Below are positions 54,813 through 63,560 of a stretch of 64,000 nt of DNA, one piece after another. This DNA comes from Alphaproteobacteria bacterium bin52. GTDB lineage: Bacteria; Pseudomonadota; Alphaproteobacteria; Thalassobaculales; Thalassobaculaceae. Where the stretch lies: positions 20,232 to 84,231 of the forward strand of contig MPMT01000006.1 of the NCBI GenBank assembly GCA_002238645.1, written 5' to 3'. The notes under the pieces were generated by a model, which was not told the origin of the DNA, ran no database searches, and worked only from the letters and a program-made list of their open reading frames with translations. Position 1 is the first letter of the stretch, and each line of letters starts with the position of its first letter. The position numbers were made by a program, and so were the translations under genes.

Positions 54813-56645
54813 ATGAGCCGCCTTGCGCGACTTCTCGCCATCCTGCTGATCCTGGCCCCGGCCGGGCTGGCGGCCCGGGAACCGCGCCCGCTCCTGCCGG
54901 ATGGAACCCTTATCGAGGAGCCCGCGCGCCCGCTCCCGGATGACGAGGTACCGGACGACACCGGCGTGGAGGAAACCAGCGACGGCGACGCAGGGGCCGC
55001 TCCGCCGGCTGCCGGCGATTCGGACCCCGGGCAGACCGGCATCCAGGTCGACCCGCTGCTGGCCATTCCGGTTGACGACATCGGCACGCTCACGCCCGAG
55101 ACCGGCGGTTTCGCGGCTGATCTCTGGTCCGGACTGTCACGGCCGGACCTGCTGGCGCTGCTCGACCTGGTGCCGGGACCGTCGGGTTTCCACGTGCTCA
55201 ACGAGCTGAGGCGCCGGCTGTTGCTGACGGCCGCCCAAGCGCCGGCGGGCGAGGCCGGAGACGAGGGCCCGGTGCTGCGCGCCCGGGCGGATGCACTGTT
55301 CCGCTCCGGCGACCTCGATGCGCTGTCGGCCCTGCTGGACCGGCTGCCGCCGGACCATGACCGGAAAGACCTGCACCAGCTTGCCGTGACCACCCGCCTG
55401 CTGGTCCGCGACCCGTCCGGGACGGCCCGCCGGCGCGCCTGTTCCGACGCCGGCCACTGGCTGGCGCGATCCCTGGACCCGTTCTGGCAGAAGGCCAAGA
55501 TCGCCTGTGAGACTGCGGCGGGCAACTGGTCAAGCGTCGACTACGCGACCCGCATCCTCATCGAACTCGGACACGAGGAGGACCGGTTTCTCCTGCTCGC
55601 GGACGCCGCACTCCAGCAACTTGACGAACCGGTCGACCTTGCCGCCGGGGACCTGGACGGCATCGACGGCGCCATGCTGGTCCTCGGCCGCCTGGTGCTG
55701 GCCGATCCGGATACCGGGCACCTGCCGGCATGGATTCTCGCAGGCTACCAACTGTCCCGGCCGCCGCTGCCGGAGACCTGGCGGCTCGCCGTTGCGCGCA
55801 GGGCCGAACATGCCGGTCTCATGCCGACGGAGGACCTGGTCGAGGCCTACCTCGCCCCGCCGGCTTCGGACCGCCCGTCGCGAGAGGAAGAACCGGGCAC
55901 GGAGGCCCAGGGCCAGGGCGGCGGTGGGGACGAGGAGCGCCGCTCCATCGAACTCGTGCTGGCGATGCTCTCGCACGAGTCGCCCGTTGCCCGGGCCCAG
56001 GCCACCAGCCAGGTTCTGGAACGGGCCCGCGCACGCGGCACTGTCGCCGCGGTGGGCCGGCTGCACACCCTGCAGTTGCCGATCCGTCCCGACCCGGCAC
56101 TCGGCTGGTTCGCGGCCGACGCCGCGCTTCTGCAGGTCGCATCGGGCGATGCCAGGGGCGCCCGCCCCTGGCTCGCGCTCGCCGAACGCGAGAGCACCGC
56201 CTCCGCTGTCGGCGAGGCGCGCTGGCACCGGATCTGGCCGGCGATCCGCATCGCCACCGGCGACGAGGTCCTGGCCTGGAGCACGCCCCGTCTCGAGGCC
56301 TGGATGGAGCGCGCCGATACGCCCGAGGGGCGCCTGCGGGCCGCACGGTTGCTGGTCCTGCTCGAAGTGTTCGGCGACCAAGTCCCTTCAACGGCCTGGC
56401 GGGACCTCGCACAGGTGACCGCCGAGACCGGGGCCGGCCCCGCCGTGCCGCGTGCACTCGCGGCCGCCCTCGAGGCGGGCCGTTTCGGCGAGGCACTGGC
56501 GCTGGTCCTTGTCCTGGCCGGGTCGGGTGAACCCGGCACGCGCTCGACCGGCGATCTCGTGGCCGCGGTTGCGGCCCTTCGGGCACTGGGTCTCGAGGAC
56601 GAGGCCCGGCGACTTGCCTTCGACATCGCGATCGCAGGGCCGTGA
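54813..56645 (+). CDS. Large exported alpha-helical protein of unknown function
   Basis: 610 residues. Signal peptide MSRLARLLAILLILAPAGLA, a Pro/Asp/Glu-rich linker (about 25-75), and then a long helical region with Ala-Leu repeats (RADALFRSGDLDALSALLDR, LALVLVLAGSGEPG) reminiscent of TPR-like superhelices but without clear consensus. ATG 54813 is chosen for the signal peptide; ATG 54789 has the better ribosome site (GAGAAGG) and would add eight residues. It lies between a small membrane protein and xerD, overlapping xerD by four bases, so the three form a unit. Role unknown; a periplasmic scaffold is inferred. Confidence 0.75.
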   Translation: MSRLARLLAILLILAPAGLAAREPRPLLPDGTLIEEPARPLPDDEVPDDTGVEETSDGDAGAAPPAAGDSDPGQTGIQVDPLLAIPVDDIGTLTPETGGFAADLWSGLSRPDLLALLDLVPGPSGFHVLNELRRRLLLTAAQAPAGEAGDEGPVLRARADALFRSGDLDALSALLDRLPPDHDRKDLHQLAVTTRLLVRDPSGTARRRACSDAGHWLARSLDPFWQKAKIACETAAGNWSSVDYATRILIELGHEEDRFLLLADAALQQLDEPVDLAAGDLDGIDGAMLVLGRLVLADPDTGHLPAWILAGYQLSRPPLPETWRLAVARRAEHAGLMPTEDLVEAYLAPPASDRPSREEEPGTEAQGQGGGGDEERRSIELVLAMLSHESPVARAQATSQVLERARARGTVAAVGRLHTLQLPIRPDPALGWFAADAALLQVASGDARGARPWLALAERESTASAVGEARWHRIWPAIRIATGDEVLAWSTPRLEAWMERADTPEGRLRAARLLVLLEVFGDQVPSTAWRDLAQVTAETGAGPAVPRALAAALEAGRFGEALALVLVLAGSGEPGTRSTGDLVAAVAALRALGLEDEARRLAFDIAIAGP

Positions 56646-57586
56646 CGGGGCTGGACGCGCAGGACGGGTTCCATCTCGAGGCCTTTCTCGAAATGATGCT
56701 GGTCGAACGCGGAGCGGCCCAAGCGACCATGAGCGCCTACCGGACCGACCTGCGCGACCTCGCGGCACACCTCGGCCGCCGCGGCCACTCGCTTGCCAAC
56801 GCCGGAACCGCGGAGTTGCGTGACTATCTCTCGAGCCTGCAGGATGCGGGGCTCGGACCGGCAACCCGGGCGCGGCGTCGCTCCTCGATGCGCCAGTTCT
56901 ACCGGTTCCTTTATACCGACGGCGTGCGCCGGGACGACCCGACCACCCGGCTGGAGGCACCGAAGGCCTGGCGGTCGTTGCCCGGAACCCTGTCACAGGC
57001 CGATGTCGAAGCACTGCTTGTCGCCGCGCGCGAGGGGAACGGTGCGAAGACGGTCCGACTGACCTGCCTGATGGAGGTGCTGTATGCGACCGGACTCAGG
57101 GTCTCGGAGCTGGCCGGCCTCCCGACGGCGGCGATCTCGTCGGACCGGCGCCTGCTCATTGTCCGCGGCAAGGGCGGCAAGGAACGGATGGTTCCGCTCA
57201 CCCGGGCGGCGACGAAAGCGCTCGAGGCATGGCTCGAGGCCAGGCCTTCGGTCCTGGCAGGGCGCACGCACGGACAGAGTTTCCTGTTCCCATCGCGCGG
57301 GGCGGACGGCCACCTGACCCGCCGCCAGGTGGCCGGCATGCTGAAGAAGCTGGCGGAGCGGGCCGGATTGAGGCCCGAGACGGTCTCGCCGCACGTGCTC
57401 CGGCACGCCTTCGCCACTCACCTGCTCGAGCACGGGGCCGACCTGCGCAGCGTGCAGCAGATGCTCGGTCACGCCGACATATCGACCACCCAGATCTACA
57501 CCCATGTGCTGGCCGAGCGCCTGAAGCGGGTCGTCGAGGCCCACCATCCGCTCTCGCAGTCCGCGCCGCCGCCCGAAAAGGGATAG
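56642..57586 (+). CDS. xerD: Tyrosine recombinase XerD
   Basis: 314-residue chromosome-dimer resolvase. N-terminal SAM-like core-binding domain ([20 protein letters not shown]), then catalytic domain with Arg in [14 protein letters not shown], Lys in [13 protein letters not shown], His-x-x-Arg in [14 protein letters not shown], the last His in [12 protein letters not shown] and Tyr in [12 protein letters not shown]. All six catalytic residues are present. GTG 56642 overlaps the upstream stop. Acts with XerC and FtsK at dif. Confidence 0.95.
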   Translation: MTGLDAQDGFHLEAFLEMMLVERGAAQATMSAYRTDLRDLAAHLGRRGHSLANAGTAELRDYLSSLQDAGLGPATRARRRSSMRQFYRFLYTDGVRRDDPTTRLEAPKAWRSLPGTLSQADVEALLVAAREGNGAKTVRLTCLMEVLYATGLRVSELAGLPTAAISSDRRLLIVRGKGGKERMVPLTRAATKALEAWLEARPSVLAGRTHGQSFLFPSRGADGHLTRRQVAGMLKKLAERAGLRPETVSPHVLRHAFATHLLEHGADLRSVQQMLGHADISTTQIYTHVLAERLKRVVEAHHPLSQSAPPPEKG

Positions 57587-58352
57587 ATCTCGGACCGAGG
57601 CGTCCTTCCACGTACCCGGTTCCGGATGGTGCCATCTACCGGTTCCATCTTGCGGGTTCCCGAGCGCAGGCACCAGGACCGCCGTGCCCCGTAACGACAC
57701 CAATCAGGGCACCGGCATGGCCAGTCCGGCCGGCCGGGCCGCTCCCGCATGGCCCGCGGAAGGCGGCACGAGCGCCACGGACCAAGTCCCGGTGACGCGG
57801 AAGACGCTGGTGTCATGGACCGCGATCGCGACCGCGAAGGTCAGCCCGGAACACGGGGAGAAGGCAGGCCAGGGCCTCCGCCATGACCTCACCGTCGCGG
57901 GTGCAGCCCGGCCATGGTCCTGCCACTGAAGTCCGATATCACCACTTCCCCGGGCCGATAGTCGAACCGCGTCTCCGGACGGCCCTCGACCCGCTGGTCA
58001 GAGGCAAGGAAACACCGAAACGCTCCCGGCGAAACGCCGGCCGCAAACCCGTCCCGCTCAGGGCGGTCGTGGTGACTCATGCCGGCCCCTCCCCCCGGTG
58101 AAGCCGGCATCAACGTGAGCTTTGCGCGCCGTCAAGTCCTGCAGGAATTGCCGTCAAACGGGATGGGACTCCCGGTCAGGTCGCCCTGGGCGCTGCGAGC
58201 GAGCCCCTCGCAACACGTCGGCATTCCGACGACTGGTCGGCGGCCCCGTCACATCCGGACCCTGTGAAGCCGGTCGCCAACGGGAAGCCGGCCCGGCCGT
58301 TGCGAACCGGTTCAGGCACTTTCCGAAACCGGGGTGGCGCCCGGCAGCTCAC
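57587..58352. other. Intergenic region with traces of a mobile element
   Basis: About 770 bases after xerD with no intact gene. The 3' two thirds hold a minus-strand fragment resembling IS21 IstA, annotated separately. The remainder shows only biased frames and no further motif I can name. Confidence 0.5.
57740..58060 (-). pseudogene. Degenerate IS21 IstA transposase fragment (tentative)
   Basis: Two minus-strand pieces in different frames resemble the middle of IstA: RFDYRPGEVVISDFSGRTM (compare the IstA element H.PGE...DFSG.T.) at about 57915-57990, and [20 protein letters not shown] continuing WSVALVP at about 57765-57850 (compare F.AVLGAS.F.Y.EAT W...L). Stops and frame changes separate them. 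If right, it is an old IS21 copy next to the iron locus, matching the istB scrap at 21.3 kb. Confidence 0.35.
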
Positions 58353-58360
58353 CCCCTCAT

Positions 58361-58411
58361 TGAGAATGATAGTAAGAATCACTTGCAATACCGTGAAAAC
58401 GAAACTACACT
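58361..58411 (+). promoter_or_regulatory. Fur box and promoter of the iron-binding protein gene
   Basis: TGAGAATGATAGTAAGAATCA (58361-58381; written here in full as 21 positions split TGAGAATGATA and GTAAGAATCA) matches 16 of 21 positions of the classical Fur consensus. Immediately after it TTGCAA (58383-58388), 17 bases, and TACACT (58406-58411) make a sigma-70-type promoter. Repression by Fur under iron excess is inferred. Confidence 0.7.
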
Positions 58412-58532
58412 CCCCGCCGGTGATGCCCGAACATCCGTTTGCGACGGAACGGCTTCAAGGAGGACGTGGAGACGCGGCCGGAACCCAGAGCGCCCCCACC
58501 TGGCACGACCCCAAACCCGTAAGGAGCGACTG

Positions 58533-59558
58533 ATGAAAATTCCTGGCATGGTTGCCACTGTCACAGCGTTGTCGTTGCTTGCCGTGACGCAAGCACAGGC
58601 AGCGGGGGAGCTGAACCTCTACTCCTCGCGCCACTACGATACGGATGAGCGGCTGTACTCCAACTTCGAGCAGACCACCGGCATCAAGATCAATCGCATC
58701 GAGGACAAGGCGGATGCCCTGATCGAGCGGATGAAGGCCGAAGGCGCCAACAGCCCCGCCGACGTACTGCTGACCGTGGATGCGGGACGCATCTGGCGCG
58801 CGGACCAGGCGGGTCTCCTCCAGGCGGTCGAGTCAGACGTGCTGAACGCCCGCATTCCACAATGGCTGCGTCATCCCGAAGGCAAATGGTACGGCTTCTC
58901 CCAGCGGCTCCGCATCCTGTTCTACGACAGGGACAAGGTGAACCCGCTGGACATTCAAACCTACGAGTCCATTGCCGACCCCAGGATGAAGGGCATGGTC
59001 TGCACCCGCAGTTCCAGCAACATCTACATGCTGTCCCTGCTGTCCTCGATCATCGCCCACAAGGGCAGTGAGGCCGCGGCGCAATGGGCCGAGGGCGTGT
59101 GGAACAACCGGGCCCGTGATCCAGCCGGAGGAGATACGGACCAGCTCCGTGGCATCGCCTCCGGTGAATGCGCCATAAGCGTGTCCAACACGTACTACTT
59201 CGCCCGGGCCCTGCGCAAAGAGGTGAAGGGTCTCGATGAAGACGCCATGTCGCGGATCGGTTGGGTGTTCCCCGATCAGGGCACGACGGGTGCGCACGCC
59301 AACATCTCCGGTGCCGGAGTGGCGAAACACGCGCCCAACAGGGAAAACGCCATCAAGTTCCTCGAGTACCTCGCCAGCGACGCTGCGCAGGAGTACTTCT
59401 CGGCCGGCAACGACGAGTATCCTGCCGTCATGGGCGTAGGCCTGTCGGACAGTGTCGCTCAGCTCGGCATCTTCCGCTCCGATACCCTGAATCTCTCCGC
59501 TCTCGGCGAGAACCAGCCCGAGGCGCGAAAGATCTACGATCGCGCTGGATACCAGTAG
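58533..59558 (+). CDS. Ferric iron ABC transporter, periplasmic binding protein
   Basis: 341 residues. Signal peptide MKIPGMVATVTALSLLAVTQ ending QAQAAG, then the FbpA/FutA-type fold: ELNLYSSRHYDTDERLYSNF, PADVLLTVDAGRIWRADQAG and the iron-ligand Tyr pair in ISVSNTYYFARALR. AAGGAG stands six bases before ATG 58533. A Fur box lies 150 bases upstream. Binds Fe(III) in the periplasm for the permease encoded opposite it on the other strand. No ATPase gene is seen in the window. Confidence 0.92.
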   Translation: MKIPGMVATVTALSLLAVTQAQAAGELNLYSSRHYDTDERLYSNFEQTTGIKINRIEDKADALIERMKAEGANSPADVLLTVDAGRIWRADQAGLLQAVESDVLNARIPQWLRHPEGKWYGFSQRLRILFYDRDKVNPLDIQTYESIADPRMKGMVCTRSSSNIYMLSLLSSIIAHKGSEAAAQWAEGVWNNRARDPAGGDTDQLRGIASGECAISVSNTYYFARALRKEVKGLDEDAMSRIGWVFPDQGTTGAHANISGAGVAKHAPNRENAIKFLEYLASDAAQEYFSAGNDEYPAVMGVGLSDSVAQLGIFRSDTLNLSALGENQPEARKIYDRAGYQ

Positions 59559-59589
59559 GCCCGTTCATTCACCCGTTCCGCGACCCGGC

Positions 59590-59617
59590 GACCCCGGTAC
59601 GACGCCGTACCGGGGTC
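59590..59617 (+). terminator. Hairpin between the convergent iron-uptake genes
   Basis: Perfect 11-bp inverted repeat GACCCCGGTAC / GTACCGGGGTC around the loop GACGCC, 31 bases after the binding-protein stop. Followed by TCTTG rather than a T-run, so it may be a weak or Rho-assisted terminator, but its strength and position fit. The rest of the gap up to 60030 holds no recognisable gene. Confidence 0.65.
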
Positions 59618-60030
59618 TCTTGCCGTGGAACCACGGGCGCGAAACGAGCCACTGCCCGCGGGTGGCGTCTCGGACACAAGCCCCTGGCCGCGTGCGACCG
59701 GGCGAGGAAGGTGGCCCGGCTCTTTCCCCCGAGACGACGGCGACGTGGTACGGTCCCCGTCTGTGGGGGCCGGTCACGCTACTGCGGCGCACTCGCCGCA
59801 ACCTCCGTGACGGACCACATCGCCGGTGTCAGATGCCGGAGTAACTGGCCGTGTCATGGGTGTGTCCCGAGCCGCAGGTCGCGGCAGATCGGTGGTATCC
59901 GGTTCCGTCCTGTTCACGTGCCAGTCCGAATCACGAACCACGCGCGCACCGATGCAGATCCGGACCGGCAATCGCTCGTCACCGCGCCCAGGTCCGGTGC
60001 GTCACCCTTCCCTCCGGTGGTCCTGTCAGG
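59618..60030. other. Intergenic region, no gene seen
   Basis: About 410 bases between the iron-binding protein terminator and the 3' end of the permease gene. Frames are short and biased. No ATPase remnant is recognisable. Confidence 0.5.
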
Positions 60031-61788
60031 TTACCCGCTCGATCCCCCGGGGCCCGCGGATGTCGAGCCCTCGCGTACGGGATGTCCCGCAACAAAGACT
60101 GCCGCGGTCGACGGGAGCAAGCGACCGGTCTTCCTGGCACCGGGACGGGACCGTATGATTGCACGGCTGATGACAAGCACCGGAACGAGTCCGCAGACCG
60201 CAATGACCACGGAAGGGGTTGCCGCCTGGGTCAGGCGTTCATCCTTGGCCAGGTTGTAAGCCTGAATTGCGAGGGTATCGAAATTGAAGGGCCGCATGAT
60301 GAGTGTGGCCGGAAGTTCCTTCATGACGTCGACAAAAACGATCAAGCCCGCGGTCAGCATTCCGCCCGAGAGAATCGGCAAATGCACGCGAAGACCGGTG
60401 GACAGGGGTCCGTGACCCAGGGTTCGTGAAACCTCGTCCATGCCGGGCTTGACCTTGACAAGACTGGCCTGCACGGTGTGCAGGGCGATTGCCATGAAGC
60501 GAACCAGATATGCGAATATCAGCGCGGCTATGCTGCCCGTGAACAGCAGACCGGTCCTGATTCCGAAGTTCGCATCCATCCACGCACTCAGCGCATTGTC
60601 GAAAGTCGCCACAGGAATAAGGATGCCAACAGCGATGATCGATCCCGGTATGGCATACCCCATTCCGACGACGACAATGGCACCCGATGTCATTCGCGAT
60701 TTCTCGATACGCGCGGCATAACACAGGAACAGCGCAAGCACGATCGCCAGTATCGCCGTCACGCCTGCCAGAAGCACGCTGTTGGTAATCAGCTCGACAT
60801 AGCGCGGGCTGAAGAGATCGTGGCCTGCGGTAAACGCCATCCAGAAAAGGATCAAGATCGGCGCAAGAAAGCCGATCACCAGTGGCATGGCACAGAACAG
60901 AGTTGCACTCCATGCCCGCAATCCATGCAACCGGGTTGGTTCGATTTGCTCGTATGTGCCACCAATTCGAAAAAAGCGAGCCCGGTGGCGGCTGTAGCGT
61001 TCAAGCAACAGCAGCGCAAAAACAAAAGCAACGAGAACACTCGACAACTGGGCGGCTGCAACGCGGTCGCCCATGGAAAACCAGGTCCTGTAGATGCCCG
61101 TGGTGAAAGTACTGATGCCGAAATGCGCAACCGTGCCGAAGTCGGCCAGGGTTTCCATCAGGGCAAGCGCCGTCCCGGCGACAATGGCCGGGCGGGCCAA
61201 CGGCACCGCGACTGTGCGGAACCGGTTCCACGGAGATCTCCCTAGCGTGGAGGCAGCGCCCAGCACGCTGATGGATTGCTCCAGAAAAGCGGTGCGGGCA
61301 AGCAGGTAGGTATAGGGCATCAATACCGCGGAAAAGACCACGATGGCGCCGCCCATGCTCCGGATCTGCGGAAACCAGTAGTCGCGTGCCTCGTAGCCCG
61401 TAACATCACGAAACCAGGTCTGCAGAGGGCCTGCAACCTGAAGAAAGTCGGTATAGGCGTAAGCGACCACGTAAGCCGGTACCGCGAGCGGCAGGATCAG
61501 TGCCCATTCGAACAGACGCCGGCCGGGAAACTCGCACATGACCACGAGCCAGGCGGGACCGACACCGGCAATGATCACGCCGACGGCGACGCCAGCCATC
61601 AGAAGCAGGCTGTTCGCGATATAGTGGGGGAGAACTGTCTCCACCAGATGCGGCCAGTTTCCCTGACCGGGCTGGAAAATACTGGAAATGACGCTGAATA
61701 CCGGCACCGCAATCAGTACCGCCACAACCAGCGCCACACAGGTCAGCCAGGGAATCCGCCTCGACAACTGCTGCGTTCTTTTCTCCAC
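60031..61788 (-). CDS. Ferric iron ABC transporter permease (FbpB type)
   Basis: 585-residue double permease with about 12 helices, two BPD_transp_1 units in one chain. EAA-like loops: VLGAASTLGRSPWNRFRTVA, then VPLARPAIVAG, in the first half and EVSRTLGHGPLSTGLRVHLP, then ILSGGML, in the second. Phrases such as LAVPAYVVAYAYTDFLQVAG and VVVGMGYAIPGSIIAVGILI are typical of FbpB. The C-terminal 30 residues are a Ser/Gly tail unlike relatives. GC is lower than the flanks. Convergent with its likely binding protein; fbpC is absent. Confidence 0.92.
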   Translation of the reverse strand: MEKRTQQLSRRIPWLTCVALVVAVLIAVPVFSVISSIFQPGQGNWPHLVETVLPHYIANSLLLMAGVAVGVIIAGVGPAWLVVMCEFPGRRLFEWALILPLAVPAYVVAYAYTDFLQVAGPLQTWFRDVTGYEARDYWFPQIRSMGGAIVVFSAVLMPYTYLLARTAFLEQSISVLGAASTLGRSPWNRFRTVAVPLARPAIVAGTALALMETLADFGTVAHFGISTFTTGIYRTWFSMGDRVAAAQLSSVLVAFVFALLLLERYSRHRARFFRIGGTYEQIEPTRLHGLRAWSATLFCAMPLVIGFLAPILILFWMAFTAGHDLFSPRYVELITNSVLLAGVTAILAIVLALFLCYAARIEKSRMTSGAIVVVGMGYAIPGSIIAVGILIPVATFDNALSAWMDANFGIRTGLLFTGSIAALIFAYLVRFMAIALHTVQASLVKVKPGMDEVSRTLGHGPLSTGLRVHLPILSGGMLTAGLIVFVDVMKELPATLIMRPFNFDTLAIQAYNLAKDERLTQAATPSVVIAVCGLVPVLVISRAIIRSRPGARKTGRLLPSTAAVFVAGHPVREGSTSAGPGGSSG

Positions 61789-62178
61789 TCAGCGTCCCGT
61801 ATCCAGGCACCAATTAAGATCGACAGCGCTTGACCGAGATGGATCACGAGAAAGCAGTGTGTCGAAGTTCCTGGTGCGTGTTGCGGTGAATACACCGAAA
61901 TAAACAAGCTGTCACAGCAGGTCGTCGTACGTCCATTGTTTCGCACGGAACTCTCGTGCGTGTCAACGCCGCAGCAAGACATTCGAAACCGGGCAGCGGA
62001 ACGGCGCCGAACCCGGCTGCAGCCTTCCGGTGTTCGGCGGCACGCGCCATCCGGATTAGGAGGAGGACATGTCATTTCTCGCCGCACAGCCGCGAATGGC
62101 TGGCCATGATCACCCTCCCGGTTCGGTTTCGTGGGGCCGGCGGCAAGTCCGGAGGCAGTCCCCCTGTGGACATTGCCG
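61789..62178. other. Intergenic region upstream of the permease, no gene seen
   Basis: About 390 bases, relatively AT-rich at 61850-61950 (for example GAAATAAACAAG near 61900), as expected of a promoter region for the permease. I found no clear Fur box here, unlike in front of the binding protein gene. Confidence 0.5.
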
Positions 62179-62373
62179 CTACCTGGTGAGGATCAGCTTT
62201 CCCATGCTGGTCAGCCTCAGACGGTAGCACTCGTCCCGGTGTTCGATGATCACTTCCCTGGCTCCGGCAAGAATGTCGGATCTGTGGAGGGTCCGGCGAC
62301 CTCCCGCGCCAATACCGGTTTGCGGGAAATTCGACTCCTGTTTCAACCTGGGTTCGTTGAGCCGGTTGACCAT
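62179..62373 (-). CDS. hemP: Hemin uptake protein HemP
   Basis: 64 residues from ATG 62373, behind GAGGGGCG. The second half, LHRSDILAGAREVIIEHRDE and CYRLRLTSMGKLILTR, is the HemP signature (S..LL.....+I.H.G..Y.LR.T..GKLILT+). HemP is a small protein of haem and siderophore uptake loci and can act as a regulator of haem transport genes. It is downstream of and overlaps the DUF2325 remnant on the same strand. It sits between that gene and the ferric permease, consistent with an iron region. Confidence 0.85.
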   Translation of the reverse strand: MVNRLNEPRLKQESNFPQTGIGAGGRRTLHRSDILAGAREVIIEHRDECYRLRLTSMGKLILTR

Positions 62374-63066
62374 CGCCCCTCGTTTCTCCCCGTCCTGTCG
62401 ACCCGACCGCCGTAACGGGTGTGCAGAAACGGCGTCTGCAGGGCCTGTGTCCCCGTGTCGTCGATGACCTGATGCAGCCCGGCCACCATGCACGACAGGC
62501 TGGCACTCCTCAGCGGAACGAAGGTCTTCGCCGTACGCTTGCAGAACTTCTTGGCCCTGAGGCAGGCGCCGTGACTGACACAATCGATCGGGCAGAACAC
62601 GACATCGGCCTGGTGCAGGACCCGGTCGAGGCGAGCCACGGCGTCCTCGACCCCGCCGTCATGGTGGCTGAAGCGGCCGTTGAACCGTTCGATCAGCGCC
62701 CGGAAATGCCGGACCGCTCCCTCGCGCCCGCCAACACAGGCGATGCGGCATCCCCGCAGGTCGATGACGGGTGTCCTGGTGTCCTCATCGGTGGTCAACA
62801 CGGCCTCCAGCGCGGCGCGCTCAACTTCCACCTGGGCGAGTCGGCGGGATGTTTCCTTGTGCTGCCGACGCAGTTCCGACACTTCATCCTCGAGTCGAGC
62901 GCATTTCCGTTCCCGGGCGCTGAGATCGCGCCTCGTTTCCCTCAATCCGGCGGCGACCGTCGCTTACACCAGAGCGATAGATCTTGCCCTGCTCGAATAC
63001 GCGCAACCGTGCCTCCAGCACGGGCAGCAAAGCCGCATGTTGCTCCGCCTCTTCGGCCCGGTTCAT
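62343..63066 (-). pseudogene. DUF2325 protein gene, truncated by an IS605-type element and frameshifted
   Basis: The intact C-terminal part (about 62343-62945) has a coiled coil (SELRRQHKETSRRLAQVEVE) and the complete DUF2325 domain: IDLRGCRIACVGGREGAVRH, FNGRFSHHDGGVEDAVARLD, QADVVFCPIDCVSHGACLRA, KKFCKRTAKTFVPLRSASLS. A one-base shift near 62950 separates it from an upstream piece, MNRAEEAEQHAALLPVLEAR (62951-63066), which belongs to the same protein. Beyond 63066 the sequence is the insertion element, so the first part of the gene is gone. The conserved Cys and His suggest metal or haem binding; DUF2325 function is not established. Confidence 0.75.
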
Positions 63067-63524
63067 CGGAAACCCCGCGGGATACCCCTTCCTTGAGGGA
63101 GGGGAGGAACGCGAGAGCGGCCCTTGGCCGCTTCCCGCTGTGAATTGACGTCATCGGCGATCACGGAAAGGGGCGCGCCGCCACAGGAAGCCGCGACGTA
63201 TGACGGCGACCAGAGGACGCCCTTGTGGGAGCGACTGGTGATTTCAGGGCGGTTCTCGCGCAGAAGGCGGCTGGACACGCCCTTGAGACAGTTAACCAAC
63301 CGCGACAAGGCAACCTTGGGTGGGTACTGAACCAGCAGGTGAACGTGATCGTCCTCACCATCGCATTCGATCAGTTCCGCCTCGAAATCCCGGCAGACCC
63401 TGGCAAAGATCCGCGACAGGTCGCGCATGGCCGGTTCGAACAGCACGTCGCGGCGGTATCTGGTGACGAAGACCAAATGGACATGCAGCATGTATACAAC
63501 ATGCCTGCCCGTTCTGTAATCCAC
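63063..63524 (-). CDS. tnpA: IS200/IS605-family Y1 transposase TnpA, catalytic Tyr replaced
   Basis: 153 residues from GTG 63524 (VDYRTGRHVVYMLHVHLVFV opens the family). The HUH metal motif HVHLL is at residues 60-64 and the conserved LWSPSYVAASCGGAPLSVI at about 104-122 is present. Where relatives have IRQYIEQQ with the nucleophilic Tyr, this copy reads IADDVNSQ, with Asp125 encoded by GAC at 63150-63152. The C-terminal tail runs on through the end of the element and stops in flanking DNA. Single-strand cleavage should be impossible, so it looks inactive unless another Tyr substitutes. Divergent from tnpB. Confidence 0.85.
   Translation of the reverse strand: MDYRTGRHVVYMLHVHLVFVTRYRRDVLFEPAMRDLSRIFARVCRDFEAELIECDGEDDHVHLLVQYPPKVALSRLVNCLKGVSSRLLRENRPEITSRSHKGVLWSPSYVAASCGGAPLSVIADDVNSQREAAKGRSRVPPLPQGRGIPRGFR
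63085..63104. repeat. Subterminal hairpin at the left end of the IS605-type element
   Basis: CCCCTTCC and GGGAGGGG around the loop TTGA form an 8-bp stem with one wobble pair, next to the palindrome CCCGCGGG (63074-63081). IS200/IS605 ends carry such hairpins as the TnpA recognition sites. Confidence 0.6.
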
Positions 63525-63560
63525 GCTAGAAATACTCGGACCTATTGCTGGAATCGCAAC

